DNA from: Oscillospiraceae bacterium
Lineage (GTDB): Bacteria; Bacillota; Clostridia; Saccharofermentanales; Saccharofermentanaceae
Assembly: GCA_902775565.1 (NCBI GenBank)
Contig: CACYMP010000006.1
Span: 1 to 64,000 of the forward strand
DNA length: 64,000 bases
Direction of reading: 5' to 3'
The position numbers were made by a program, and so were the translations under genes. The notes under the pieces were generated by a model. The model saw only the letters and a list, made by a program, of their open reading frames with translations, did not search any database and was not told the DNA's origin. Positions 42,246 to 50,992 of the stretch are shown in pieces (the first letter of the stretch is position 1; each line of letters starts with the position of its first letter).

Positions 42246-43130
42246 ATGAGATTAGTAAACAAGAAAAGGCACATAATACGTAATCTGATACGCGTGCTTA
42301 TCATCGCGTTCTTTGTTATTGTCGCGTTAGACAATATCATCATTCACACGACCGTTACGGAAGTATGTATCAATGATCTCCCCGGTTCGTTTGACGGATA
42401 CCGGATAGTCCAGGTGTCCGATCTTCATAACAACGTTTACGGAATAGGCCAGTCTTATCTTATCTCATGCATCAAAGCGGCAGATCCCGACATTATCGTC
42501 ATCACGGGAGATCTTATAGACCGCAATACGAAGAACGTGGACAACGCGATGATGTTTGTCAGCAAAGCGGTAGAGATAGCGCCTGTCTTCTATGTCTCGG
42601 GCAATCACGAGGCAAATCTGCCGGAAGAGTATGCAGAACTTGTAAGGCGTATGGATGAAGCGGGTGTGTCGATCCTCGATAACGAGAATGTATCTGTTCT
42701 TACTGTTGAAGAGGAATCAGTCACCCTTGCTGGAATAACGGATCCCGCATTCGACTGGAGCAAGCTTGACCCGGTTATCGTGGACGAGGAGATCAAGACG
42801 GCTTTCGCAGATGTGAGTGATGATCAGGTGAAGATCCTTCTGAGCCACAGACCCGAGCTTATCAACGTCTATTCAAAAAACAGCATCGATCTGGTACTGA
42901 CCGGACACGCTCACGGCGGACAGGTCAGACTTCCGTTCATAGGACCTTTGTATTCGCCTTCCCAAGGCCTTCTGCCGAAATACACGTCAGGTCTTTATAT
43001 CGAAGGCAATACCCAGATGTATGTAAGCCGCGGAATAGGCAACGGGATCGCGCCGTTCAGGTTTAATGACGGCCCCGAGCTGGCTGTGATCGTATTGAGG
43101 AATAACGAACCGGAAGCAGATGATGACTGA
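42246..43130 (+). CDS. membrane-anchored metallophosphoesterase, 294 aa
   Basis: One N-terminal helix (about residues 13-34) is followed by a calcineurin-like phosphoesterase domain. The metal motifs are VQVSDLHNN, GDLIDR, GNHEAN and GHAHGGQ. This is the YkuE/YaeI-like branch, which includes UDP-diacylglucosamine hydrolases and 5'-nucleotidases. The domain should lie on the outer side of the membrane. It is the last gene before a minus-strand cluster whose end touches its stop codon. Confidence 0.85.
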   Translation: MRLVNKKRHIIRNLIRVLIIAFFVIVALDNIIIHTTVTEVCINDLPGSFDGYRIVQVSDLHNNVYGIGQSYLISCIKAADPDIIVITGDLIDRNTKNVDNAMMFVSKAVEIAPVFYVSGNHEANLPEEYAELVRRMDEAGVSILDNENVSVLTVEEESVTLAGITDPAFDWSKLDPVIVDEEIKTAFADVSDDQVKILLSHRPELINVYSKNSIDLVLTGHAHGGQVRLPFIGPLYSPSQGLLPKYTSGLYIEGNTQMYVSRGIGNGIAPFRFNDGPELAVIVLRNNEPEADDD

Positions 43131-44993
43131 TCATCCGGCTTTTCTGTAGATAAGAACAGAATCCCCGCTTTCGGCATAGAATTCAAAACCGCCCGATTCG
43201 AGAATGGCTACAGCGCCCTGCGTGTTGCCGTCCTTTGCGTCTAACACGAAGTATTCGAAATTACTCATGTCCTTAATAGCTGTCACGTTGCCGTTCACGG
43301 TGACATAATCTTCTTCGCTCAGCTGGTAGATTCCGCTTCTTTCGGCTATGTGCGGGAGATACCGGGGAGCGGCAATGACCGTCGCATCGGCAGGGATCGA
43401 AGTAAGGGTGGCTTCTATCCTTTGGTAGTGTTCTTTGTTGTTCTGATATTCCTTAATGTAAGAAAGATTTTCCGTAAGGAGCGGGAATGCCGTTATCAGG
43501 GCCGCGGCCATGACTGCGGCAGCGGCAATCCTTCTGTTCTCTTTCTTCATGTCTGAGCAGTTGAGGACAGTCATGAAGATCAGAAGGACTGCAGTTCCGA
43601 ATGTGTAGTGGAAGCCCATCTCTGCAGCGTAGTGATAACCCGATCCGATCACCAGGTTCATTATCACCATAGGCAGCATGAGGAAATACCTGTGGATCTT
43701 TACGGTGGCGAAAGGCAGGAAGAGAAGGGGCATCATCATCCGGAGAAGGAAGATGAGTGAGCTCTGCGAGAAGAGCAGGCTGAAAAAATATGAAGGGTTT
43801 GTGAGTACATTCCTGAGAATGCCCGTAAACCCGGTATTGTTACCGAAGACAAGATTGGAGAACCTCTGGCCAATCATCATGTCAGCACTTCCCGTGGCCT
43901 CTAATCGCTTCATTATGAAGACGAAATAAGCGAGTGCGAGCAATGCTGTGATGCCGCCGTGTATGCGCTTTCTGCTTTTCTCGTCAGCCAGGTAGAACAG
44001 TCCGATGCAGATTATATAAAGAGGCGCATCCTCTTTGACCAGACAGGTAAGCGCGGACAGTATATAGAGCGGGATCACCTTCCCTGTATCGACGGCAAAA
44101 AGCAGCCACATCAACAGAGCGGGAAGGAAACAGTTCTCATGAAAGTGGAAGAAGCAGGGGGCCAAAAGGCCGCTGTTAAAGATATATACGGCAGAGATGA
44201 ACACGGTGAAAAGCCCGTTAAAGCCGTGTTTTTTCGCTATCAGCACGACGGGGATCAGACCTGACATCGAGATCAATGCCTGAGCGATCAGGAGAGTGAC
44301 GGGACCCGGGAAAAGGGCATAGAAGGGAAGGAGCACATAGAGAATGTATGAAGCGTGGATATTCAGATGAGGGAGAAGAAAGTCACGTTCACAGGTCGTG
44401 TTGGTCGTGAGGTCTGTTCTCATCGAGTGGAACATCTGGGTAAAGATGCCCATGTCAAAGCAGGCGGTGTTATACGTCATGTGCCTGCACCAGGACACGA
44501 CGCAGACGAAGGCTGTTACGAAGACTGCGATGACGGCGATAACAATGACCGATACTTTAAATGGGAGCTTCTCGAAAAGTGACAGATCAGATCTCCCTGC
44601 AGCATACGCTGCGAAAACGGTGCATACCGCGAAAACTCCCAGGATGAAATAAAAATCGCTGCAGCCGAAAAGGGCTGTGCAGGCGAAGAAAACGCTTCCG
44701 GTAAACAGCGCGGCGGAATCACCTGCCTCGGGATTTTTGGTTTTCCTTAAAAGGAACCTAAGCAGCGTGAGAGCGGCAAATCCGAGCAGAGTCCTGATGA
44801 CAAAAAGATAAACGGGAACACTTTCGATGAAAGCCTGCCAGTTATACAGGGCGTTATTCTGCTTATTCAATACGATCAGATCGATACCCGCGAACCAGAA
44901 AAAGACAGCAATAAGCCGCGGCAGTCCGAATGACCGGAACAGCATGGCGGCTGTGCTGCCGTTCTTGACCGATACCTTGTTATCCTCAGACAT
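43131..44993 (-). CDS. DUF2079 membrane protein, 620 aa
   Basis: It has about twelve hydrophobic segments; the extracytoplasmic signature YNTACFDMGIFTQMFHSM and HENCFLPALLMWLLF fit the DUF2079 family of predicted membrane proteins, which have a GT-C-like fold. The C-terminal 130 residues are soluble. It starts 1 base after the preceding minus-strand gene and is probably coupled. Its function is unknown; it may glycosylate lipids or envelope material. Possible passenger of the rSAM peptide cluster upstream. Confidence 0.75.
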   Translation of the reverse strand: MSEDNKVSVKNGSTAAMLFRSFGLPRLIAVFFWFAGIDLIVLNKQNNALYNWQAFIESVPVYLFVIRTLLGFAALTLLRFLLRKTKNPEAGDSAALFTGSVFFACTALFGCSDFYFILGVFAVCTVFAAYAAGRSDLSLFEKLPFKVSVIVIAVIAVFVTAFVCVVSWCRHMTYNTACFDMGIFTQMFHSMRTDLTTNTTCERDFLLPHLNIHASYILYVLLPFYALFPGPVTLLIAQALISMSGLIPVVLIAKKHGFNGLFTVFISAVYIFNSGLLAPCFFHFHENCFLPALLMWLLFAVDTGKVIPLYILSALTCLVKEDAPLYIICIGLFYLADEKSRKRIHGGITALLALAYFVFIMKRLEATGSADMMIGQRFSNLVFGNNTGFTGILRNVLTNPSYFFSLLFSQSSLIFLLRMMMPLLFLPFATVKIHRYFLMLPMVIMNLVIGSGYHYAAEMGFHYTFGTAVLLIFMTVLNCSDMKKENRRIAAAAVMAAALITAFPLLTENLSYIKEYQNNKEHYQRIEATLTSIPADATVIAAPRYLPHIAERSGIYQLSEEDYVTVNGNVTAIKDMSNFEYFVLDAKDGNTQGAVAILESGGFEFYAESGDSVLIYRKAG

Positions 44994-44994
44994 C

Positions 44995-45738
44995 TTATGC
45001 CTCCCTGACGGATAACATTATAATAGGTTCTATCAGGTCTGTCGCATATTTTTCGGGATCGCCGGACCTGATCATCTGCTTAACTGTTTTCGGAGTGACC
45101 TTTTTCTCTAGCTCTTCCAAAAGCTTTCTCGACTCATCGTGGTTAAGGCCGTTCTCGAGCTTGATGCGCTCATATTCCGTCCCGAGGATCTCGAGCATCC
45201 GTTCGCTGTCACTTGTGTAATACCTCGAGGAGACCCTGTCGAAAACCCTTCCCATGACCAGACAGGCCAGTATCGATACGATGAAACCGGTAACAAAACC
45301 GCCGACCTCCGCCAAAGGACCGGTGTCGCCCAAAAGGGATTTCGCGGCAAGTTCCCACAAAAAGAACGCTATCGTTCCCCATGTGATGACCCAGATGTTG
45401 CTTAAGAGATTGACAAAAAGCTGACGGCCTGAGCGTTCTTTGCGAAGCCATATGATGACATCGTAAAGAGTGAACAGTACGAGCGTGATGACGGCGGTGA
45501 TGACGTTCGCCATCAGAGCTCTCATAAGGCTTCTTAAGATGGTGACGGAATACATGCGCGATCCCGATCTCAGAACGTTGGCAAGGACTCTGGCGCTCCT
45601 TGCGCCCACGCGCGCGGTGGCTCTTCCGCCCGATCTTACGATACCCTTGCCGATGCTGCTCTTTAAGACCTGCCTTCCGGCTGTCTTAGTATAAACGGGT
45701 ATATGCTTGACCCGGGGTCTGTCGCTGCTGCCAGGCAT
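44995..45738 (-). CDS. hypothetical membrane protein, 247 aa
   Basis: A long basic Arg/Ser/Gly-rich N-terminus (residues 1-60), three to four membrane helices between about 65 and 170, and a charged helical C-terminus (residues 175-247). No family is recognised. It begins 2 bases after the lipoprotein gene and ends 1 base before the DUF2079 gene, so all three are on one transcript. A TATTAT-type box or ribosome site of its own was not seen. Confidence 0.65.
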   Translation of the reverse strand: MPGSSDRPRVKHIPVYTKTAGRQVLKSSIGKGIVRSGGRATARVGARSARVLANVLRSGSRMYSVTILRSLMRALMANVITAVITLVLFTLYDVIIWLRKERSGRQLFVNLLSNIWVITWGTIAFFLWELAAKSLLGDTGPLAEVGGFVTGFIVSILACLVMGRVFDRVSSRYYTSDSERMLEILGTEYERIKLENGLNHDESRKLLEELEKKVTPKTVKQMIRSGDPEKYATDLIEPIIMLSVREA

Positions 45739-45740
45739 GT

Positions 45741-46337
45741 TTATCCGACGTAATAATCCTTGTTGACCGCGGTCTGGACGTTGTTTATGAATTCGGTCTT
45801 CTCGCCTTCGTTAGGAAAGCTTAAGATAAGCTCGCAGATCCTGTCAAAAGCCGCGCCGCTCGCCATGGTCCCGCCGATCTTCGTTTTCACCTTGTCTTCT
45901 TTGTCGTATGAGATCAGATTCCTGACCCATCCGTCCGGATTGTTCATGTAAACGGCAACCTCCTGAGTCTCCAGAGGGTTTGCCTTGACCAGTTCATAGA
46001 TGTTCTTGTATTCGAGGTTGGTCAGTCCGATTTTCTTGCCTCTGTATACCTTGCCGTTGAAGATCCCGTACATTTCAAGGGTGCAGTCGGTTCCTATGCG
46101 GTAATGCTGCTCCCATCTCTCGTTCTTTTCTTTGTTACCGGGGTCATATACCGTGAGCTCTATAAGATATTTGCCCAGGTCGGGATCTTTTGCCATTGAA
46201 GGAGCATCACCGGTGTTGACCGTGTTGATTATGGTCGGCCTGTTGGAAGGAGAAGTTTCTTTCTTGCATGAGACCATAACGGAAGCCGCCATCAAGGTTG
46301 CAATTAGAACGGATGCTGTCTTAAGTGCTCTTCTCAT
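45741..46337 (-). CDS. small lipoprotein of unknown function, 198 aa
   Basis: The signal peptide ends in a lipobox-like VMVSC (Cys24), followed by a polar linker, so the 170-residue domain is anchored outside. The domain has many short beta-strand-like segments (ELTVYDPG, HYRIGTDCTLEMYGIFNG). No family was recognised. AGAGGCACACT precedes the start. It lies 62 bases after the radical SAM gene on the same strand, without a terminator, so it may be part of the same system. Confidence 0.65.
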   Translation of the reverse strand: MRRALKTASVLIATLMAASVMVSCKKETSPSNRPTIINTVNTGDAPSMAKDPDLGKYLIELTVYDPGNKEKNERWEQHYRIGTDCTLEMYGIFNGKVYRGKKIGLTNLEYKNIYELVKANPLETQEVAVYMNNPDGWVRNLISYDKEDKVKTKIGGTMASGAAFDRICELILSFPNEGEKTEFINNVQTAVNKDYYVG

Positions 46338-46399
46338 AGTGTGCCTCTTTAGAAAAGTTCTATCTCTTATTGTTGCACACTTTTATCCGAATACAAAAA

Positions 46400-47473
46400 T
46401 CAGAAGAGAATACCCTTCATGCAGATGCGCTGTTTATTGTTATCGTAGTCGAAACTGTGATGCGCCCCGCCCGCGCACCATTTCACGTATTCACAGTCTT
46501 TGCAGTCTTTACAGCTGTCCGACAGAGGCTTTCTGTAGACTTCGAATCTGTTTTTCCAGACTTCGCTGAAACGGTCTTTTCTGATGTTGCCCTGGATCAG
46601 CTCCGGCCTCGGTTCAATGTCGAGACATGCGGTGATATCGCCGTTAGATCTGATGCTTGCCGTGTGAATTCCTGCGCCGCAAAGAAAGAAGAAGTCCCTG
46701 ACATTGCGTTCGAGATCGAATCCTAAAAAGTGGCTGCAGCCGTAGCATACGGGGATCCCTGCTTCGCGTTTTTCGAGAATGAATCTGAAAAGACGTCTCT
46801 GGTCATCAGGTGTAAGGAGCATGTCCGGGAATTCCAGAGCCCTTCCCATCGGTTCTATTCCTATGACTCTCCAGGAGTCTATATCGAGGTCGTCCATGAT
46901 ATCGTAAAGTGCATCGAGTTCGTCTATGTTCCTGTGATTGATCACCGTTGTGACCTGTATGTGTTCAAAAGCTTTACGGTCAATGAGATTCTGTATCCCG
47001 CGCATGGCAGCTTTATAGCCGCCTTTAAGGCCTCTTTGCCTGTCGTGGGTCTGCTCCAAACCGTCGATGCTGACAGAGATAGTTCCCATACCTGTGTCTT
47101 CAAGCATCTTCGCGACGTCTTCTGTTATGAGAGTTCCGTTTGATGTCATGCCCCAGTGAAAACCCTGTTCTTTGGCGTAGCTCATCAGTTCGAGGAATCC
47201 GGGGTAGAGCAAAGGCTCGCCGCCTGTTATGCAGAGCTGCAATTTCGAGATATCAAGGTTCGACTTAACATCATCCAATACTTTTTTGAACTCTTCGGGA
47301 GCAGGGCCGTGGCCGAGGCCTGGCTCGCAGCGGCTGCCGCAGTGGAAGCATTTCGAGTTGCAGCTTTGGGTAAGCTCGAAAAACAGATAGACCAGTTCCG
47401 GCTGCAAATAAAGACGCTCGCGCTGTTCGGCACGGGCATCTAAACATTGTCTTTTGAATTCTGAAAGTTCCAT
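46400..47473 (-). CDS. radical SAM/SPASM peptide-modifying enzyme, 357 aa
   Basis: The 4Fe-4S/SAM motif CNSKCFHC (Cys38, Cys42, Cys45) is followed by the radical SAM barrel (CITGGEPLLYPG; SVSIDG). A SPASM region (residues 265-350: LCGAG, DITACLD, then CKDCKDCEYVKWCAGG and a late Cys) binds two auxiliary clusters, as in enzymes that modify ribosomal peptides (AlbA, QhpD, PqqE relatives). The start at 47473 (MELSEF) is chosen because it is 7 bases after the stop of the upstream peptide gene. That small lipoprotein-like peptide with two VYGPPP motifs is the likely substrate. Confidence 0.88.
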   Translation of the reverse strand: MELSEFKRQCLDARAEQRERLYLQPELVYLFFELTQSCNSKCFHCGSRCEPGLGHGPAPEEFKKVLDDVKSNLDISKLQLCITGGEPLLYPGFLELMSYAKEQGFHWGMTSNGTLITEDVAKMLEDTGMGTISVSIDGLEQTHDRQRGLKGGYKAAMRGIQNLIDRKAFEHIQVTTVINHRNIDELDALYDIMDDLDIDSWRVIGIEPMGRALEFPDMLLTPDDQRRLFRFILEKREAGIPVCYGCSHFLGFDLERNVRDFFFLCGAGIHTASIRSNGDITACLDIEPRPELIQGNIRKDRFSEVWKNRFEVYRKPLSDSCKDCKDCEYVKWCAGGAHHSFDYDNNKQRICMKGILF

Positions 47474-47480
47474 GACAGGA

Positions 47481-47708
47481 TCAGTCCGGTTCACCCGGCG
47501 GAGGTCCGTAAACATCGACCTCCTGCTCTGTGGTGGGATCGTATGTTGAAGGAACAGTTACATCAGTGACCTTTGTCTCTTTGGTCGTGTCAGATGACGG
47601 CGGAGGTCCGTAAACGTTGCCGCCAAATCCATTCCAGCATCCCGATACGGCCATGCCGGCTGCCATGGCTGCTGCAGCGAATGTAAGAGCCTTTGCGGAT
47701 TTCTTCAT
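47481..47708 (-). CDS. putative RiPP-like precursor lipopeptide with two VYGPPP motifs, 75 aa
   Basis: A signal peptide with lipobox VSGC (Cys24) is followed by about 51 residues rich in Thr, Asp, Glu and Pro. The motif VYGPPP occurs twice (residues 32-37, 66-71), preceded by Asn or Asp and 34 residues apart; the second copy is close to the end. The motif and the neighbouring radical SAM-SPASM gene (7 bases away) suggest a peptide modified at these sites. It recalls the rSAM/lipoprotein pairs of Bacteroidetes and the XYG sites of spliceases. No leader-processing protease or exporter is adjacent. GGGGAGGG sets the start; an extended -10 lies 31 bases upstream. Confidence 0.7.
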   Translation of the reverse strand: MKKSAKALTFAAAAMAAGMAVSGCWNGFGGNVYGPPPSSDTTKETKVTDVTVPSTYDPTTEQEVDVYGPPPGEPD

Positions 47709-47738
47709 TTTGGCAGATCCCTCCCCGATTGATTATTA

Positions 47739-47747
47739 ATTATAGCA
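47739..47747 (-). promoter_or_regulatory. extended -10 promoter of the rSAM cluster
   Basis: On the minus strand TGCTATAAT (-10 TATAAT, 47744-47739) is an extended -10 box ahead of the peptide gene. Confidence 0.6.
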
Positions 47748-47763
47748 TGACAATATTCAGATA

Positions 47764-47801
47764 TTTACCGATAGTTAATGTTTTACTGTTGAAACGGTAA
47801 A
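47764..47801. promoter_or_regulatory. candidate operator before the cytosolic xylanase gene
   Basis: TTTACCG (47764-47770) and CGGTAAA (47795-47801) are perfect inverse complements flanking another TTTAC/GTAAA pair (47782-47801). The site is between the divergent peptide and xylanase genes and could bind a sugar-responsive regulator. Confidence 0.35.
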
Positions 47802-47861
47802 GCGCATCGTGTTAGGATTTTTTTAGAATTTCCATTTTGTATTAAGAGAGGATCCTTAGTT

Positions 47862-49076
47862 ATGAGCAATCTGGATCACAGAAAAGCTACCCGTACCATA
47901 AAAGTCACGGATGCCAACGGTATGCCCGTAAGAAACGCAAAGCTCAGGCTGACCCAGAAGAGCCACGAATTCCTTTTCGGTTGCGGAGGCTTTGATTTTG
48001 TTGCTTTGTTCATGGACGGTGATGAGCAGAAAAAAGAGTATTACAGGGACATCACCGATAAGTGGCTGAAGATATATAACTACGCGACGCTCCCGTTCTA
48101 TCTTGGCACATTTGAGCCGGAAGAGGGCAAGCCCCAGACGGAAAGCAGGATGAACGCAGCTAAGTATCTCCGGGAAAGAGGCGTCACGGTCAAGGGCCAC
48201 CCGCTCGTCTGGCACACTGTATGCGCCGACTGGCTCATGGCTTATGACAACAAGACGATCCTTGAAAAGCTCCTTAAGAGGATCGACCGCGAGGTCACGG
48301 GTTTTAAGGGCGTGATCGACAAGTGGGACGTAATAAACGAAGTCGTTATAATGCCGGTCTTTGACAAGTACGATAATGCAATAACAAGGATCTGCAAGGA
48401 GTACGGAAGAGTACCGCTCGTAAAGGCGGTCTTTGATGAGGCACACAAGATGAATCCGGGTGCCGAGCTCCTGCTCAATGACTTCAATACTTCGAGCAAA
48501 TATGAGGAACTGATCGAGGAGTGCCTCGACGCGGGCGTTCCCATCAGCACCATCGGTATCCAGTCGCACCAGCATCAGAAATACTGGGGCGCGGATAAGC
48601 TTTATGACGTGTTGGAAAGATTCTCCAGATTTGGCCTTCCTATCCATTTTACGGAGAACACTCTCACATCGGGCGATTTCCTTGTCCCGGAGGAACTGGA
48701 AGATCTCAACGATTTCCAGGTGACGGCGGAAGAATGGCCGTCAACACCAAAGGGCGAGGAACGCCAGATGAGACAGATGGAGGAGATGTACCGCATCCTT
48801 TTCGAACACCCGCAGGTCAAAGCCGTGACCGGCTGGGATTTTACCGACGGAATGTGGCTCAATGCTCCGAGCGGCGTCGTCAGGAAGGACGGATCGGTCA
48901 AGCCTTCCTATGAGCTTTTGGATCACCTCATCAATCACGAATGGCACACTGATGAGACCGTAGTAACAGACGGTGAGGGCAATGTGACCGTTACCGGTTT
49001 CAAGGGCGGATATGAACTTGTCCCTGAGGATTCTTCGATAACACTTTCAGCTGATTCAAAAGAGTTTGTTCTTTGA
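47862..49076 (+). CDS. cytosolic GH10 xylanase/xylosidase, 404 aa
   Basis: A GH10 glycosidase without a signal peptide: acid/base Glu160 in KWDVINEV and nucleophile Glu265 in FTENTL. The N-terminal 35 residues form a small beta-domain (TIKVTDANGMPVRNAKLRL) seen in some GH10 enzymes, and the C-terminal 35 residues a beta-rich tail. Being cytosolic, it should degrade imported xylo-oligosaccharides. AGAGAGGA precedes the start. It is followed 11 bases later by the sensor-GGDEF gene. Confidence 0.88.
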   Translation: MSNLDHRKATRTIKVTDANGMPVRNAKLRLTQKSHEFLFGCGGFDFVALFMDGDEQKKEYYRDITDKWLKIYNYATLPFYLGTFEPEEGKPQTESRMNAAKYLRERGVTVKGHPLVWHTVCADWLMAYDNKTILEKLLKRIDREVTGFKGVIDKWDVINEVVIMPVFDKYDNAITRICKEYGRVPLVKAVFDEAHKMNPGAELLLNDFNTSSKYEELIEECLDAGVPISTIGIQSHQHQKYWGADKLYDVLERFSRFGLPIHFTENTLTSGDFLVPEELEDLNDFQVTAEEWPSTPKGEERQMRQMEEMYRILFEHPQVKAVTGWDFTDGMWLNAPSGVVRKDGSVKPSYELLDHLINHEWHTDETVVTDGEGNVTVTGFKGGYELVPEDSSITLSADSKEFVL

Positions 49077-49087
49077 AGGCATTGTCT

Positions 49088-50989
49088 ATGAAAAACAGGA
49101 TTGCGGTTTTTGCGAACGGATATAACAGATATGCTACTCTGAAAGCGCTTGACGGCATGAGGACTGTCGCCTCCGTAAAAGACTTCGATATTGATGTCTT
49201 TGTAGGATATGCGGCATTTAACGACAGCCCCGAGTTCAATGCGGGACGTGCCGGCATATATTGGCTTCCGAAGCTCGAAAACTATGACGGAGTCATCGTC
49301 TTTTCGGGTCTTATAAACGATTTCGACACCGCAAAACAGATCTGCCTTAACTCAAGGGAAAAGAACGTTCCCGTCGTAAGCATCGGCGCATATGTTGACG
49401 GCATCCCTTTCGTCGGCTCAAACAACGAGACCGGAATGAGAGAGCTTGTCGAGCACCTTGTCAAAGAGCACGGCATTAAGCGTGCAGTGTATATCGGAGG
49501 CAGCAGGGAACATATCGATACGAGCATCAGAAGAAGCGTTATCGAGGATGTCTTCAAAGAGAACGGCCTTGAGCTCAAGAAAGAAGATATCTACTATGCC
49601 GACTGGGTAAATGAGCATGCTGCAGAGATAGCAAGTAAGATCGCCAGGTCCAAGGCCGGCCTGCCCGATGCAATGATCTGCGCAAACGACATCATGGCGC
49701 TCGCAGTCTCAGGAAGGCTTATCCAGATGGGATATAAGCTTCCCGATGATCTCATAATCACCGGATTCGATCACATCGAAGAAAGCGAGATCACATATCC
49801 GGCCCTGACCACGGTAGAGCAGGATTATTTTACTATCGGATCGAATGCGGCCAAGCTTTTGTGCGACATCATAGAGGACAGCACGAGCATGGTCAAGGAA
49901 GTGGTCTCTTCACATGCGGTGATCGCGGAGAGCTGCGGCTGCAGAAACAACAGGGAGTATGATGAATCCAGAAGGGTCTACTGCAGAACGGTCCACACTA
50001 TCAAAAGAGACCTTGAGTTCTTCGAAAGACTCTGCCGTATGGAAAGAAACGAGATCCTCAAATCGAGCGGATATGAGGATATGAAAGACCATCTGAGGAA
50101 TTTCTATAAAGACAATAACTATGTTGTAGGCTCTGATTATTATATGGTCCTCAACAGAGGATACTTTAACGATCCCGCTCCGGACGACAGCCTTATACTC
50201 AAAGACGGCTATAATGCAAAACTTGATGTGACTGTGGCGTTAAGGAACGGAAAGATCGTTGACGGCAAGCTTAAGGCAGGCGAGCTTATCCCCGGTTATA
50301 AGAAAAAGCCCGGGAATCAGAGTCTGTTCTTCTTTTTCCCGCTGAGCTCGGGAAGATACAACTGCGGGTATTTCGCATTTAAGGAGGCTCCGGTCATGAT
50401 CTCGGAGAACTTAGGGGTCTATTCTTACATGGAAAAGCTTGAGCAGTCTTTCATGGAATACCGTCTGAAGATGAGGCTCGATGAAGCCAACAGGGAGTTG
50501 TCGGATCTCTATAACAAGGACCCTCTGACCGGCCTTTACAACAGGTTCTGCTTTGACAGTATCGCCGATATCCTGTATGAGGAATCAGTTGAGTTTAAAA
50601 GGCCGCTGGCGATCATGTTCACGGACATCAACTACATGAAGAATATCAACGACGAGTACGGACATGCTGCGGGAGACCGGTCCATCATTGCTGTCGCGGA
50701 TGCGATAATGTCCAGCATCGGTCCTGATGCGCTCGCTGTCAGATACGGCGGAGATGAGTTCATCATCCTTTCACCTGATACCGGAGAAGCTGATTCGGAA
50801 GCGCTGCGTACAAAGATAGAAAAGCAGCTTAAGGCGCTTTGCAAAGCAAGAAAGATACCCGGCAAAGTCTCTGTATCCTGCGGTTACGTGATAACCGATC
50901 CGGAATCCGGGAAGACTGTCAATGAGTATATTAATGAAGCGGACAAGGTGATGTATTCCATCAAGAAAAAGATCCACGAAGGGGACTAG
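49088..50989 (+). CDS. LacI-type sugar-binding sensor fused to GGDEF, 633 aa
   Basis: Residues 1-280 match the periplasmic-binding-protein fold of LacI/GalR regulators (ANGYNRYATLKALDGM; PDAMICANDIMALAVSGRLIQMGY; GFDHIEESEITYPALTTVEQD) but there is no HTH. A middle region (300-460) of unknown type follows, then a coiled coil and a GGDEF domain with GGDEF at residues 554-558. No membrane segment is present, so a cytosolic sugar is expected to control c-di-GMP synthesis. The ATG at 49088 follows AAGGCATTGTCT. Tight linkage to the cytosolic xylanase makes xylose or a xylo-oligosaccharide the likely ligand. Confidence 0.85.
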   Translation: MKNRIAVFANGYNRYATLKALDGMRTVASVKDFDIDVFVGYAAFNDSPEFNAGRAGIYWLPKLENYDGVIVFSGLINDFDTAKQICLNSREKNVPVVSIGAYVDGIPFVGSNNETGMRELVEHLVKEHGIKRAVYIGGSREHIDTSIRRSVIEDVFKENGLELKKEDIYYADWVNEHAAEIASKIARSKAGLPDAMICANDIMALAVSGRLIQMGYKLPDDLIITGFDHIEESEITYPALTTVEQDYFTIGSNAAKLLCDIIEDSTSMVKEVVSSHAVIAESCGCRNNREYDESRRVYCRTVHTIKRDLEFFERLCRMERNEILKSSGYEDMKDHLRNFYKDNNYVVGSDYYMVLNRGYFNDPAPDDSLILKDGYNAKLDVTVALRNGKIVDGKLKAGELIPGYKKKPGNQSLFFFFPLSSGRYNCGYFAFKEAPVMISENLGVYSYMEKLEQSFMEYRLKMRLDEANRELSDLYNKDPLTGLYNRFCFDSIADILYEESVEFKRPLAIMFTDINYMKNINDEYGHAAGDRSIIAVADAIMSSIGPDALAVRYGGDEFIILSPDTGEADSEALRTKIEKQLKALCKARKIPGKVSVSCGYVITDPESGKTVNEYINEADKVMYSIKKKIHEGD

Positions 50990-50992
50990 TTA

